DNA of 64,000 bases from Populus alba (GCF_005239225.2 NC_133295.1:2914001-2978000); one strand, 5' to 3'. Positions 49,049-60,975 are shown, counted from the first letter of the stretch. Numbers and translations: made by a program. Notes: generated from the letters alone by a model not told the origin.

Positions 49049-49440
49049 ATCTTATATTTTAGTGGCCCGGAAGGGTGGATTAAAGTTTGTCCGGAACCAA
49101 TTGCTGCAAATACGTATCACCTATGGTTTGAAGAAAATTACCCAGCGAAAAAGGAAGTGAGAACACATATTACTCCATAGCTGCTAAAGGAGGAGACGGT
49201 CTCATCTCTCTCCTCCTTGCACCTGGAAATCTGATCAGTGCAATAGATATTGTTGGTGGTGATTCCAAGCGAATAGAGGGACTCTGAAAGCCATGCACTT
49301 CCATGTTCAGAAATAAGCATGTAATTAATAAGAAGTTGAAGCTGATTAAGATTCATACAAATTAATATCCACTTTATTGCTGCAGATAAATATTTGATCT
49401 TTTTTCTCATAATAAAAAGTTCAAGATCAGACCATTTTAA
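49049..49440 (+). pseudogene. Decayed MDGY gene copy
   Basis: Positions 49,170-49,225 (tactccatagctgctaaagg, then aggagacggtctcatc...) align with the MDGY codons for YSSAAKGG and the start of the membrane segment, with a stop in place of the second serine and shifted frame after it. The downstream phrase aagaagttgaagctgattaa is the MDGY 3' untranslated sequence, and ctcataataaaaag is the polyadenylation phrase. The start codon and N-terminus are gone. Confidence 0.7.
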
Positions 49441-49859
49441 TTTTTACTTATATATAAATAATTGTGTGCATATTGTGTCGGAGTTCAACTAATATCTTCA
49501 ACTAAAATCCTCAAAGCAGATAAGGAATTATTGTGGGCTTTTTCTTTAATTTTTTCATTATGTTTTTTTAGTTAGAATAAAAAAATCTCCCCTTCAATTT
49601 TGCATGTGCACTGCTCATGTCCTATGAAATAAAAAAAGCTTTTTTGGTTTTCCTGCGTTCTTAGTTAAACATGGAATTTATACGTACCCGATACGTACCC
49701 GTGTGAAACGTGCAATGTGTTTGGTTTTTTTTTTTTAAAAAAAAAACACTACTTTTTTTAAAACTATTAAAAATAAAGAAAATCTAAAAAATATTATTAG
49801 AATATTATTTAGGATAGGGAGGAAATTATGCTTTAAGATTAATATTAGTTCAAAAGATA

Positions 49860-50200
49860 TTTCTATTTGGTAAGTTGCCTCATATGAGATTAGAAACATA
49901 TTCTTCCTTGTGCGCACAATTGAAATTGAAATTGCTAAGCCTTGCAATATTTTTTCAGGTCAAATTCTTACTTGTGCGCAAAGAAATGTTTCTTATAATT
50001 CAAAAGATATTTCTATTTGGTAAGTTGCCTCATATTAGATTAGAAACATATTCTTCCTTGCCCCAATTGTGAATTAGACTCACATTATCTACCATAAAAA
50101 ATGTTCCCAGACAAGATATTTTTCTGCTAGCTAGGTACGGTTTAATTCCTCAAAAGCCAAGACAATTTCATTGAGGATATCATCTCACGATCAGGAAAAA
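49860..50200 (+). repeat. Decayed module tail with an internal duplication
   Basis: The unit ggtaagttgcctcatattag with tagaaacatattcttcc appears twice (about 49,868-49,912 and 50,018-50,062). It also occurs near 41.33, 62.59 and 63.78 kb. It is followed by tail phrases (gctaggtacggtttaattcc). Confidence 0.7.
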
Positions 50201-50254
50201 TTACACGCAAAAATTGAGACAAATGAAGAGAATCCTGGAATAGTTTTATTAAAC

Positions 50255-50279
50255 TATATATATATATATATATATATAT
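50255..50279. repeat. (AT)n microsatellite
   Basis: A dinucleotide run of about 25 bases. Confidence 0.9.
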
Positions 50280-50284
50280 GTTAC

Positions 50285-51548
50285 TTTAATATTTCAGATG
50301 AAATTTGCTCGTGTCTGGAATTAATACCTAAGAGAAAAGGAAAACGATGTAAAATTGAATCAAGGTGACTGCTAGGAATGTTAATAAAACCTTAATCTAT
50401 GCTTAGTGCAGTTTAACTTCCTTATCATAGTACTATTTTATTTTAGCCTTTTACAATTGTTAACAAAGTATTAACACTAACATCAATGATGTTACATGAT
50501 GAAATAATTTAGATTTGTAAAAGAACTATTTTTTAAATATAATTTTTAGTATTTTTATATATTTAATATGTTAATATTAAAAATAATTTTTTTTTTAAAA
50601 TCAAAATATTATTTTGATCATCAAACAGCTAATCTATAAAGTCATTATTATGTAATTAAATAGTCCTCTGTCTAATCTCATTAAAAAAAAAAAAAAAAAC
50701 ACTAATACCAAGAAAGTAAACGTTCGATAGTCCATTCGCAGCCATTTCCACTCCTTCACAGTTATTTTGCTTCATTTCTAGCCAGCCAAACTGATGATTT
50801 ATTTTTATATTTAAAAAATAAATATAAAAACACGGAAACTCCTAAAAATCAGAGAAATAATTTTATTTAAATATATAAATTTATAATGAATATTTAACTT
50901 TTATATTAAAAAATTTTATTTTTATATTCTTTAATTTTACATAATTTTATTTTTTTAACTATTTTTTTTTCAATAATTTTTTTTAAAAATATATATTTTG
51001 ATTATTATGAATGGCGTTACTAACAAACTCAATTTGTTAGTATATTCTAGTAGGTAATTGTTTTTGTATATTTTCCGTTCATAAAATTATTGGATTTTTT
51101 TATGTGTTTTACTGATAAAAGTATCAATAGAAAACAAATATTTTTCATTCATGAATTAGTTAATATAATACACGCTGATAGAATGACAAAGTAAATATAA
51201 ACAAAATATTTTATCGCTAAAATTGTTAAATTTAATTGTATTAAAATCGACTTCATTCATTAAAGTAAAAATTAAGATTTCAGCTTATAATAAGATTGTG
51301 TGAATTTACTCAAGAAAAAAAAATCTCTTTCAGCTTATATTAATATGATTGTCTGGACTTGTGTTAGAGTTACAACAAACGTGTCCATCCCAGCAACTTT
51401 GAATTACAAAATTCAACTAATTTTATATCAAGTTGATAATAGGGATTTTAAATGTTACTTATCTTTCTTTCTTTTTATTTATTCCGCGAATATATTTTTT
51501 TCCAACTTAGTTTATGGGATTTCCAAGTTAGTGCTTGATCGTAACATA
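50285..51548. other. AT-rich intergenic DNA
   Basis: No gene is supported. An AT-rich dispersed repeat copy lies near 50,510-50,630. Confidence 0.5.
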
Positions 51549-51750
51549 AAAGAATAAATACCCATATTGTCCAAGTAAAATGCAAGAAAACTCGATTTCC
51601 TTTGAGTCATCTCCAGGTTCTTTAATAAATTATGGTGACAGTTTCACTTCAAACCTTAATTGCAAGTGAAATTTCTAAGTGATAAATCAGACATACTTTG
51701 TACTAATAAGATTTCCTCCTCTTGAAGGTCCACGATCACAGTGGCTAAGG
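51549..51750 (+). repeat. Isolated distal module repeat
   Basis: The segment includes ccaagtaaaatgcaagaaaa, tggtgacagtttcacttcaa and ttcctcctcttgaaggtcca, matching 16,790-16,950 and 57,300-57,500. No other module parts adjoin it. Confidence 0.75.
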
Positions 51751-51881
51751 CAAATTTTTCTTTAATATGAGGTGTAATTAAGAGCATCCCTTTCACACAA
51801 GCAAGAATTTCTTTGATCCATAAAAGCATGGTTCATATATAGGGTAAGAATAATATTCACTCAACATGAGGTTTGTGAGTT

Positions 51882-51882
<1 letters not shown>

Positions 51883-51926
<44 letters not shown>
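51883..51926. repeat. (AT)n microsatellite
   Basis: A dinucleotide run of about 44 bases, the longest in the window. Confidence 0.9.
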
Positions 51927-51929
<3 letters not shown>

Positions 51930-53000
51930 CATTCACTTTAATATGCAAAGTTATCGTAACTTTTCTTGCTAAAGGTGTAAGAGCATTCCTTTCATATAAG
52001 AGTGAATATTCAGTTATTCACTTTTGGTTTCAATAGATTCGATTTAATTTATAGTTAATCAAACCTTTACAAATCAAAATCAAAATTGAAGAACTAAAAT
52101 GTGATTCGGTTTTTCAATTTTTAGAATCCAATTTGTTATTTTTCGGTGAAAAACAAAATAAGTTTTTTTCTTATATAGAAAATGATTTTATAGTTTTTAT
52201 TTATTTAACGCATTTTTATCTTAAGTTAGATCTTTTATATTCTTCATTGACATGTTAAAAGATATAATTTTAGTCTCATTAAGTTGTTTAAAAAAGAAAA
52301 ATCATTCTAAAATTCCAATCAATTATAAAATAACGTTCATGATCTAAACATTCAAGATAAATAATATAACACAAAAATATAAACATATAATTTATCTAAC
52401 AATCAACCCAGAAGAAAAAAAAATAGATTTCATCAATAAGACAGTAGTTCTATGTTTTTTAATGTTAGGATACATAGTAATGTCTATTTAAATGTCTTTT
52501 TTTTTATAAATTAACAAGGTGTCTCAATAAATATTTGTTTTAAAGGTTAGTCCTATTATTCACAATAAAATAATTATAATTCATGATTATCTCATTGGAT
52601 ATACTACTTATCATAATATAAGTTCATATGTTTTGATTGGAGTAGGAGAAAATCAAAAACCGAAACCCAGACAGATCAACTATATATCTCCACATGAGCA
52701 CCTGTTGTTATTATTATTTTTCCGTATAAATTCTAGCATTGTAATAACAGGCATTGTGGGTATTTTAGATACAATTTCAAAAAAAAAAAAAAAAAAATTA
52801 CATATATATATATATTATCAATTTTTTAATTATGGCTTCATTGGAAACTCAGGATATACCTAAAATGTATTGGATATAACCCAAAAAATTTTGGAGGAAC
52901 TATTTAGGATGGATTTAGGTGGAGCAATCTAGTGCGGTAATGAATATCGGAGGAGTCGATAGGACTGGCTAGTGGCTAGGTAGTCTTTGATGAGTGGAGA
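51930..53000. other. AT-rich intergenic DNA
   Basis: No gene or element could be supported in this stretch. Confidence 0.5.
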
Positions 53001-53100
53001 GAGGTGAGATCTTTGGGGTTCAGGTGTATACGTGGAAAGATAAATGGCAAATTAAAGTAGGAGGATACGTGCTGTCGCCTGCATTCCAAAATCTACCCAC

Positions 53101-53401
53101 GGAAACGAGTCAAAGCTCAAAAATTCTGGTCAAAGGTGTTCCCCCACCTGCGCACCATGCTACAACAGTCAACCAGTTCTATTTAAGAAGACAAGGACTT
53201 CCTCCTTGCTATGCATACATCTCCTTGCTCTCAAAATTAAGCATCCAGTACTCTTGCTCTGCTAACTTGTCCCCTCCTGTGTTTTTTCCTTAAATTTGGT
53301 AATGCTATCAATACTATCTCTTTCTAATCTCACTTGAGACATTACTGCTTTTCTTTTCTTTTTTTTCTCTAATTAATCATTCCTTTTTGAAGTTCCGAGC
53401 C
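53101..53401 (+). promoter_or_regulatory. Promoter with three W-box cores, leader and leader intron of MDGY gene 4
   Basis: TTGAC cores on the minus strand lie at 53,108-53,113, 53,128-53,133 and 53,167-53,172, all within about 75 bp upstream of TATTTAA (53,180-53,186). TTGACC/T is the core bound by WRKY factors. The TATA phrase agttctatttaag is shared with copy 2. The predicted leader intron is 53,299-53,392, ending tttttgaag. Confidence 0.6.
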
Positions 53402-53605
53402 ATGGATGGTTACACCCTAAACCCCCCTACACAAGACTCGGCCACAGGAGGCTACTCCTCAGCTGCTAAAGGAGGAGGTGCTGGTGCCCTCATCATGCTC
53501 CTTCTTGCTATCGTAGTTTACGTATTCTTCAAGCGCCGGAACTGCGCCGGGAAATTAGAGGTGGATATTGAAATGGGAGAAAGGAGCGTCCATGCTGGGA
53601 AATAA
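53402..53605 (+). CDS. MDGY-family small membrane protein, copy 4 (67 aa)
   Basis: The product begins MDGYTLNPPTQDSATGGYSS. The membrane segment is GAGALIMLLLAIVVYVFF, followed by KRRNC, an acidic stretch EVDIEMGERSVH and the end AGK. It is the most diverged open copy, yet it keeps the Tyr-Pro-Pro N-terminus, the hydrophobic segment, the basic Cys motif and the ERSVHAGK end. An in-frame ATG five codons upstream lies inside the predicted leader intron, so the gccATGG start is preferred. It has its own unrelated upstream promoter with W-box cores and lacks the 42-bp repeats and the downstream RWD segment. Its 3' region carries aagaagttgaagctgatt. Function unknown. Confidence 0.78.
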   Translation: MDGYTLNPPTQDSATGGYSSAAKGGGAGALIMLLLAIVVYVFFKRRNCAGKLEVDIEMGERSVHAGK

Positions 53606-53937
53606 GGAGGTACCATAAGAAGTTGAAGCTGATTCATACAAATGAGATTCTTCTAATTTTCCAATATTAATGTTTTCGTATTAAATGCAGATTCATCGAG
53701 GTAGCAATCCATGAAGTACTCAGGCGTCTCGACCCTTTGTCTTTGGTTTTTTCAACTGTATTGCTGAAGATAGATGTTTGATCTGCTTTCTAAATAATAC
53801 AAAATTCGAGACCAGAGCATTTTAATTTGTACTTTTTATGGTGTGAATTTTGTGTTGGAGTCAGACTAATATCTTCAATTAAAATCGTCAAAGCAGATAA
53901 GGAAGTTTGGGCTTTTTCTTTGTGATATCTAACTAAA

Positions 53938-54045
53938 TGAGGAAAATAAAAGGGCAACCAATCCAAACCAATAAGCCCATGGACCCATTTTGGGTCAGCA
54001 ACACTAAGTTCTTATCAAACGTGGCATTGTCGAACGAGGTTAAAA
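53938..54045. repeat. Short block shared with 34,415-34,515
   Basis: Both read aagccca then catttt-type phrases followed by tatcaaacgtggcattgtc. In both places the block lies at or after the end of a module. Confidence 0.75.
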
Positions 54046-55015
54046 GCATGTTTAGGACCCCCTGCAAGTTATCATTGTGACATCTAACTAAATGTCTTGC
54101 TTCACAAGTTAACTCGGAGGACATCTTTGTAAATAATTGGTTTTAAGAGTTTCATCGAACTTGTTTGATTAAAGAAATAAAAATATAAAATAAATATATT
54201 TTTAAAATAGTTTTGAAATGAGTTTTTATCTTTTCAAAATAAGAAGAAAATAAAAAAAAATGTAATTTTTATCTTTAATATTTTTATCTCTTCTATTTCA
54301 AACAATATCACGCTAATAAAATTAATACACCTGCAGTATATAACCTTTTAGCAAAAATGCTGAGGACAATTACAAGCCAAGAATAGTACTAGTTGATAGT
54401 ATTTGATATTGTATTAGTAGTTATTTTTTAAAATGATTTTTTATTTAAAAATATATAAAAATAATATATTTATTTAAAAAAATATTTTTAATGTTAACAT
54501 ATTAAAATATAAAAAATAATTTTAAACAAAAATATTTTAATTTTTTATAAAATGCTATTTGACGCCCAGATATGTATTGCTTCGAGTCGCGCCGCTACCA
54601 TTCCTTTTCGCGACTATTTTTTTTTTCCATGCTGCTGCTCATCTAACGTGTGCGTGTCCGTAGGGTTATTGAAAGGTTCTCACAGTCATTAATGTTTTTT
54701 GAAATTTAAAAAAGCCTTCAGTCCACGACGTAGCAGTAGCAGCATAAGCACATCAGGACAGCACTAAGCACAAAGATATAAAATTAACTAAATTCGGATT
54801 AAAACACTAAAATTTATATATAATGTGTCCTCTGAAGCATTTTTGGTGTTAGATAATGTGAGAAATTAATTCACAATTGGAGGAAGGAGGGATGGGTTTC
54901 TTTATCCAATAAGTGGCAAATATCAAATACAAATCCTTTAAATTTGAATTATTTGTGTACTAGTAAGAATTTGAATTGCAATTGAAATTTCCAACGTTTC
55001 AATACAATATTTAAC
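54046..55015. other. Intergenic DNA with one AT-rich dispersed repeat
   Basis: The repeat copy is at about 54,400-54,550. No gene is supported. Confidence 0.45.
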
Positions 55016-55019
55016 AATT

Positions 55020-56260
55020 TTATTAGCGGAATTTTTTCATCGATGTAAAATACATATTCCATTAGTAATTAATTTACCAACAAAATCACTGAAGGAAATT
55101 CTCCGCCGGTAAATCTTTCATCGGTAATTTTTTATTTGTCAGTAAATCTATTGGTAATAAAAAAAATAATTACCGATGAATTTATTGACAGAATAGACGC
55201 ATAAAAAAAAAATTACCCATTTCATTCTGTTGGTATATCCCTCGAAAAATACCGTCGGTATATCCCTCAAAAAATACCGTCGGTAATTATTCAAAAATAT
55301 TTTTAAAAAATTCATTTTTAAAATTATAAAATAATTAAATTAACTGAAATCAACACTCTATAATATATACTCAAAATGCTTGGAAAAAAGAAGAAGAAAA
55401 TCAACTCAAACAAATTTGCAACAAATAAATAAAACGAAAAAATAATTCAATTAAAAAAATTCATATAAAAAAATAAAGTTGAGATTGCTAAAAATTGAAA
55501 AATCAATTAAATAAATCAATTAAAAATTGATCTCATATGAAAAAAAAATCTCACAACAACATTCATACAATTACTAAGAAAAAAAACAATTAAAAATAAA
55601 ATAAAAAACAAATATAGTGAAAAAAATCATGAAAAAAAGAAAAATCTTACCTTAATGTAGTTGCAAGTGAAGCTAAGGAGCGAATTTTTTTTCCGTAAAT
55701 CATATTAATTAAAAAAACTAAGAGGATAAAGGAAGAAAGAAGAAGAAGACATACTCGAGCATAAAGGAGAAGAGAAGAGAAAGAAATAGATATTGATGTT
55801 TTTTATATAAAGAAAAAAGAAGAAGAAAAGAGAAGTAGAAGAAGAAGAATAAAAATAAGAAATGAGTCTGTCTCTTGTGAAATAAGGGGATTCGGGCTTT
55901 TTATTGAGGCGCGTTAACGATGGTTTGACAGACAAATAATTAAATATTAATATTTTTTAATTATTCTGTTGATAATTTCGTCTGTAATATTTAATTTAAA
56001 TTTTCAATTCCATAAAAAGTTTTCAGAAACCGCCAACAATCATTGATGATTTTTCAATCCGTCGGTGATTCCGTTTATAATATTTAAATGAAAGTTTTGA
56101 ATTAATTAATTTTTTTTAAAAAAACCTTTAAATAACACCGACGACTTTTCAATCCGTTGGTGATTTTGTCTGTAAAGAGTAACAATGAACAATACAATTG
56201 AAAAATGAACAGTTCTTGAACTCTCTAAAAAATACTAGCAGAATATTTCATCAATAATTT
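55020..56260. mobile_element. Possible non-autonomous CACTA-like element (ends not fixed)
   Basis: Both flanks are dense with ACCGACGG / CCGTCGGT-type motifs (for example ataccgtcggtaatt near 55,280 and aatccgtcggtgatt near 56,060), in opposite orientations around a low-complexity centre. Such subterminal motifs occur in plant CACTA-group elements. I could not find convincing CACTA ends or a 3-bp target duplication. It interrupts sequence just before a module fragment at 56,300. Confidence 0.4.
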
Positions 56261-56299
56261 CTTTTGTAATTGATATGATTAACAGTGTTGATAGCTCAA

Positions 56300-57640
56300 T
56301 CATTTTTTTTTTCAGTGGGAAAAAGAGGTGGACAGGAAGCTGTTAAGTTCTATCAAGATCTATATATGGTTTGCTGTGTATGCTCAATCTCCCTAAATTA
56401 TTATTTTATCTGCTAAAGTTTGCCGTGGAAATCGATTCCAACATGGCATCATAATTGATAGCAGCCAGCAAAACTTTGCCCTAACACGTTTTATTTTCTA
56501 ACAAAATCGATAATATTGTCATTAAGTTTAAAAGTTTCAATCTTTTATATTTGATTAAGCTGTCATCATGATCGCCTTGTAATTATGTGGCCTTTTTTTT
56601 TTTCCCAACAGAAAAGATGGCAGACAAGATCTGTGGCTGCTGTTGCTCTGAGGCATCCATTCTTTCTTTTCTTTCTGAGATTTAGTTGGTTGATGGAGAT
56701 CGCAGGTGCAGGCACTTCTTCTATTTTCAAGATAGAGCACAACTTTTCCCCCCCAGGAACTATCTTCCCTTGCTCCTGCCATTTATCACCATGAATAACA
56801 TTACCTATCATTTGCAGGGAAACTGAAGCTGCTGGAGGTCTGCACTGCTACCCCGAATCCAGATTGTGGATGCAGCCGTGGTCTTAATCATCTTTTTTGC
56901 AGCTACTGTTATGGAAATGGATCAAACCACTTAATTTTTGTGACAAGGATCAAGATTCAAGGAGCTTTACTTTGGATCCAGACAGCCTTTTAGTTTCTCG
57001 GTGTATGAGACATGTAATTGCTGAAGGGAAAATATGAACAGATCAGCCAAGTAGTTTCTGAGATTTTGTTGGTAGTTTAAGACATGATTAAAATGCATGT
57101 CAGGTCAGGTCGATCTCCTAAAGCAACAATCACCGGTCAATACATGCCTATCCAAAATGCAGCTGCCCTACCTTATCCAGTCCCGTTGTGCCAACATGTT
57201 CTAACCTTATGAAAAATATAGTTTTTTTTTTTCCTGTTCTTTTTTGAATAAAATTACTGAAGATAGACTGTTGTCAATCTTTCATCTCAAGAAATTAAGA
57301 AATATTATTGTCCACGAAAAATGCAAGAAAACTCTAGAACTCTAGCTCCTTCAAGTCAACTCCATGTTCTTTAACAAATTATGATGACAGTTTCACTTCA
57401 AACCCTAATTGCAAATGAAATTGTCAAGTGATGGATCAGACATACTTTGTACTAAAAAGGTTTCCTCCTCTTGAAGGCCCATGATTGCAGGGGTTAACGC
57501 AACAGAGAAACTTAGCGAGAAGTCAAGGTCCAAAACAATGAGATCAAATAGAGATTTAGTGTGTTTAAGACTGAGCATCCAAAACAAGTGATGGATCAGA
57601 CCTAACTTTTTTGAGTTTGATTAGCAATCGTGAGCAAATG
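56300..57640 (+). pseudogene. Rearranged module fragment with exon-like relics
   Basis: The fragment starts at tcagtgggaaaaagaggtgg (compare 15,610, 32,588 and 39,655). It contains the ETEA-type relic at 56,818 onward (after catttgcag; frame ETEAAGGLH, then diverging) and ends in the distal repeat (57,100-57,600). No MDGY gene or RWD exon is present. The source of the exon-like pieces is unknown. Confidence 0.55.
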
Positions 57641-57992
57641 AGACCTAAAAAAAAATGGGTTGCGGTGCGTTAAGTGTGGGATCGGTGCCAGGGGAGATGG
57701 GTTGCTGTGGCGGTCGGTGGGTTTTGGCTTTGTGGAGTACAGAGGCATTAATCTTCTACTACAAAGAAAAAAAATAGCAACCGCGACCTGGAGGAAGGGA
57801 GAGACAGAAGGAGATTAAAATTAACGACCTTGACTGGTAATTTTCTTAAATGGATCTTTGAATTAATTGTTTATTATTACCTATATTGGTTGGTTGATAG
57901 GTCCTCCCCGGTGGAGGAGTGTTGCAGTGATGGGGCATATGCTAATATCTATGTTTTTATTAACTGATTGGTTGAATGAAATGAATTAGCAG

Positions 57993-58196
57993 ACTATGGA
58001 TAGGAGCACGACATGGGAATCGAAGCATTGGAAGCCATGCTTATGGATATGATGGATTTAGAGGTGCTCCTCCCCTTCTTTCTTTTTTATTTTTTCAAAG
58101 TAAACAAACTAATGATATGCAATTGCAGAAATTCATTCTAGCGAGAGTGGCCTTCATACTTCTAACCATCGCTTCAAGATATCAATTTCTCCACAA
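57993..58196 (+). pseudogene. RWD-domain (RWDD1/GIR2-like) gene fragment, module 5
   Basis: Exon 1 relic 57,993-58,063 has a premature stop (tat gga tag) where copy 2 has YGKE, and a 6-nt insertion giving MDMMDLE-type ending. Exon 2 relic 58,129-58,196 reads EIHSSESGL, then HTSN in place of DTSN, and its donor is changed to caagtta. It is followed at 58,377-58,480 by an ETEA-type relic after ttgcag. Confidence 0.75.
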
Positions 58197-58827
58197 GTTA
58201 GGCTGGCTGGGTGTTCATCATGGCTGGGTGTTCATAATGGTGCTGGGTGTTCATACTTCTAACCATTGCTTCAAGATATCAATGCTCTTATGCTATGCTC
58301 CTTTAGTTATGCTGTTTTGGATTCTTCGCTCGATCAGTTTTTTATGACCATGAATAACATTACCTATCTTTTGCAGGGAAACAGAAGCTGCTGGAGGACT
58401 GCACTGCCACCCCAAATCCAAATTGTGGATGCAGCCACTGTTATGGAAATGGATCCAGGCAACCTTTTAGTTTTTCTGTGTATGAGACATGTAATTGCTT
58501 TAAAGGATTTGAAGCAACTCATAAAACTGATTTGTCCAAGTAAAATGCAAGAAAACACGTGTTCCTTCAAGTCATCTCTATGTTCTTTAACAAATTATGG
58601 TGACAGTTTATACCTGACCTAACTCTTTTGAGTTTGATTAATCTAGCTTCGTCCTATAATATGGTCCCTTGCATTACATATTCGATCTACCAAATCCAAA
58701 CATGTCCAAACATGACCTAGTCATCCCACTCAATCTCATTCTTCTTGCCTTTCTTTATCTCTCCTCCTCTCTGCCTCCACACCTTATTCATTCTCCACCT
58801 ACCTATAGAAGGACTTAATTTTTTTCA

Positions 58828-59064
58828 TTGTGTTCTGGCGATTGGTTAACCTACGAATGGATAAAACTTGAAGCTGTAGTGCCTACCCAGGTGAAGCAGA
58901 GAGGTGGGATTGTTAGAGATCGGCAAGGTCATTTTCATTGTGTTCTGGCGAGAGCTGAGCTGTGGGCTGTAAAAATAGGTTTAGTGGTTACTCGGGATAA
59001 GGGTTACCAGAAGCTTATCCTCAAAGTGGACTCGAATCGTCCCATTAGTGGGGGAACGAGATAG
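58828..59064 (+). pseudogene. RNase H-like domain fragment from a retroelement (LINE/RVT_3 type)
   Basis: The frame reads GGIVRDRQGHF, then ARAELWAVKIGLVVTRDKGY and LILKVDSN. This is the RNase H signature seen in plant non-LTR retroelements and their domesticated relatives. The Glu of AELWAV and the Asp of VDS are two of the acidic active-site residues. The first Asp region is missing, and the segment between GHF and ARAEL is shortened. The phrase cattgtgttctggcga occurs twice (58,828 and 58,935), a local duplication. It is not functional. Confidence 0.7.
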
Positions 59065-59458
59065 GAACAGTTTCAATGCGCCTTTGGGCCGATATTATCA
59101 GAGGGATGATGATGGTGTTGGTGGGAGAAAGTTGTGCTCCTTCTAGGCTCTCTTGTGGGGCACAGAGAACAAGGGGATGATTCATGGTCACCAGTTAACA
59201 TCATTAGTCGGAACCTTGCTTGATCTGAAACCCCTGGTCGTGGTCTATCCTCAAGGTGGATCAAAGTGGCTTTTTGATTTTCCTGGTCAAGCATTATTAA
59301 TGCTTGTTCTACGCCTAGCTTTTTCGAGTTGGTGGTTATTCAACTTTTAAAGTTGGGTTATTCAACTTTTTCGAGATGTGAGGTGAGGTCTGATCAGAGT
59401 GCATTTCGGGCTTTTGAGTGATAATTCTATGGGTTTTCTTCTTCTTTTTTGAATTTAG

Positions 59459-59520
59459 GATTATCAAGAGCCTGAAGTTTACTCGACTGATGAGATCGCA
59501 GACTTGCTGATTATGGCATG
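59459..59520 (+). pseudogene. Unidentified exon-like relic (DYQEPEVY type), partial
   Basis: After gaatttag it reads DYQEPEVYSTDEIADLLIMA and then breaks into unrelated sequence after gcatgg. It has the extra codon relative to modules 1-3. Confidence 0.45.
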
Positions 59521-59639
59521 GTCTATTCTTTTTTGTATTTAGGATCCACAGAGTCACAAGAAACATGATACGTTCTAGAGAGTAACCAAAGTGCTTTGCT
59601 TTTTTCAAACAAGTTGACATAATTCACAAGCAACTGCGA

Positions 59640-60660
59640 AAATTAGTAGAATTAATTAATGGCTCAACTGCAAATTATCAGGAATCCTTATCATGTCTAG
59701 CGAAAAGCTACTGCCTTTTGCGGCCGCTTTGGGCCCTCTCAATTTGACTTTGGCAATTTGCACGCCATTGTTGATCTTTTGGCAAGTGCCTTTTTTTACC
59801 AGCAAAAAAGGGAAACAAAATCCTTTTTGTTTTTTTTTTTTTGAAATCGAGAATAGATATAATAAAAAAGAGAAAGAATAAACATGCGAGCAGGGCTTTA
59901 GCTTTAGCTACATAGATTGTGGCCTAGTCATCAACCTAGATACGAATACAACAAAATCCTTTCCTTTTTCTTTCTTCTTTTGTTGAAATCAAAAATAGAT
60001 ATAATAAAAAAAAGAAAGAGTAAACATGCGAGCAGGCTTTAGCTTTAGCTACATAGATTGTGGCCTAGTCATCAACCTAAATACGAATACAACAAAATTT
60101 TTTTTTTTTTTTTTGTTGAAATCGAGAATAGATATAATAAAAAAAAGAAAAAATAAACATGCGAGCAGGACTCTGCTTTAACTACATAGATTGTGGCCTA
60201 GTCATCAACCTAAATACGAATACAACAAAATCCTTTTCTTCATGGAAAAGTGATGTCAAGTCGAGAAGCTCAAGTACTCGAGGCCCTACGAGGAAAAAGA
60301 ACCGGTGAGTGGACATGTCCAGTGCCCCTTCATGTCTAGGCGATCGGCAGCTCCCTTTAATTCTCCGTCTGTTTACTTTGGTTTGAAGCTGAGCCGCTCA
60401 GCCGCTGCCACCTCTAGCAAGGATTGATCCCGTTGTGATGGCCGGCCGGTGGGTTTCCAAGGCTCCTTCTAGGCCCTCGTTTATTATGTTTGTTCAGCGA
60501 TACAAGTAATCAAAATGGGTTCAAAGGGTTGGATTCTGAATTGAAAATGCATGTGAAAGTGAAAGGGATTTGCAACAACTTATTTTCATGCACAAATTAC
60601 ATCACCTGGATTAAACTCATTTACCCACCGACGTCAAATTATCCGATGTTAGCTTAGCAG
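59640..60660. repeat. Three-unit tandem repeat (about 59,830-60,235) in otherwise unassigned DNA
   Basis: The units carry aaacatgcgagcagg, gctacatagattgtggccta and catcaacctaaatacgaata. The marker gcg occurs at 59,886, 60,028 and 60,161, giving periods of about 142 and 133 bp, the difference lying mainly in homopolymer runs. Flanking DNA up to 60,660 shows no gene. Confidence 0.7.
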
Positions 60661-60754
60661 ATGCTATTACTTGATTATTATACCTACTGATGAGGCCCAG
60701 TTTCCTCGGGTATTGATTTCTTTCGAGACTGAAAAGTCAAAGAGGCAAGCGGAC

Positions 60755-60975
60755 TGGCTTTCGGTTTTCGTGTTCCTTTTTTTTTTTTTGCTCCTGGCAG
60801 CTGGATCGTTTCTTTGTTGACGGCTATGCCGTGGTTTGTGGTTTTATTAGTAACAGGTTCAATGGTCGTTTTTTCTCTCTCTCTCGAGAGAGAGGTGAGA
60901 ACTGCAAGGGGAGATGGGTTGCGGTGGTGGTCCGTGGGTTTTGGCTTTGTTGAGTACATAGGCATTAATCTTCTG
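60755..60975 (+). repeat. GC-rich module segment, partial copy
   Basis: The copy includes ggcagctggatcgtttcttt, the CT/GA palindrome (about 60,874-60,894) and gagatgggttgcggtggtgg. It ends at gcattaatcttct. Confidence 0.7.

Noticed and set aside
55705..55935. 76-codon Ser/Phe-rich minus-strand open frame
   Set aside because: It is a low-complexity gaa-rich stretch read from the opposite strand.
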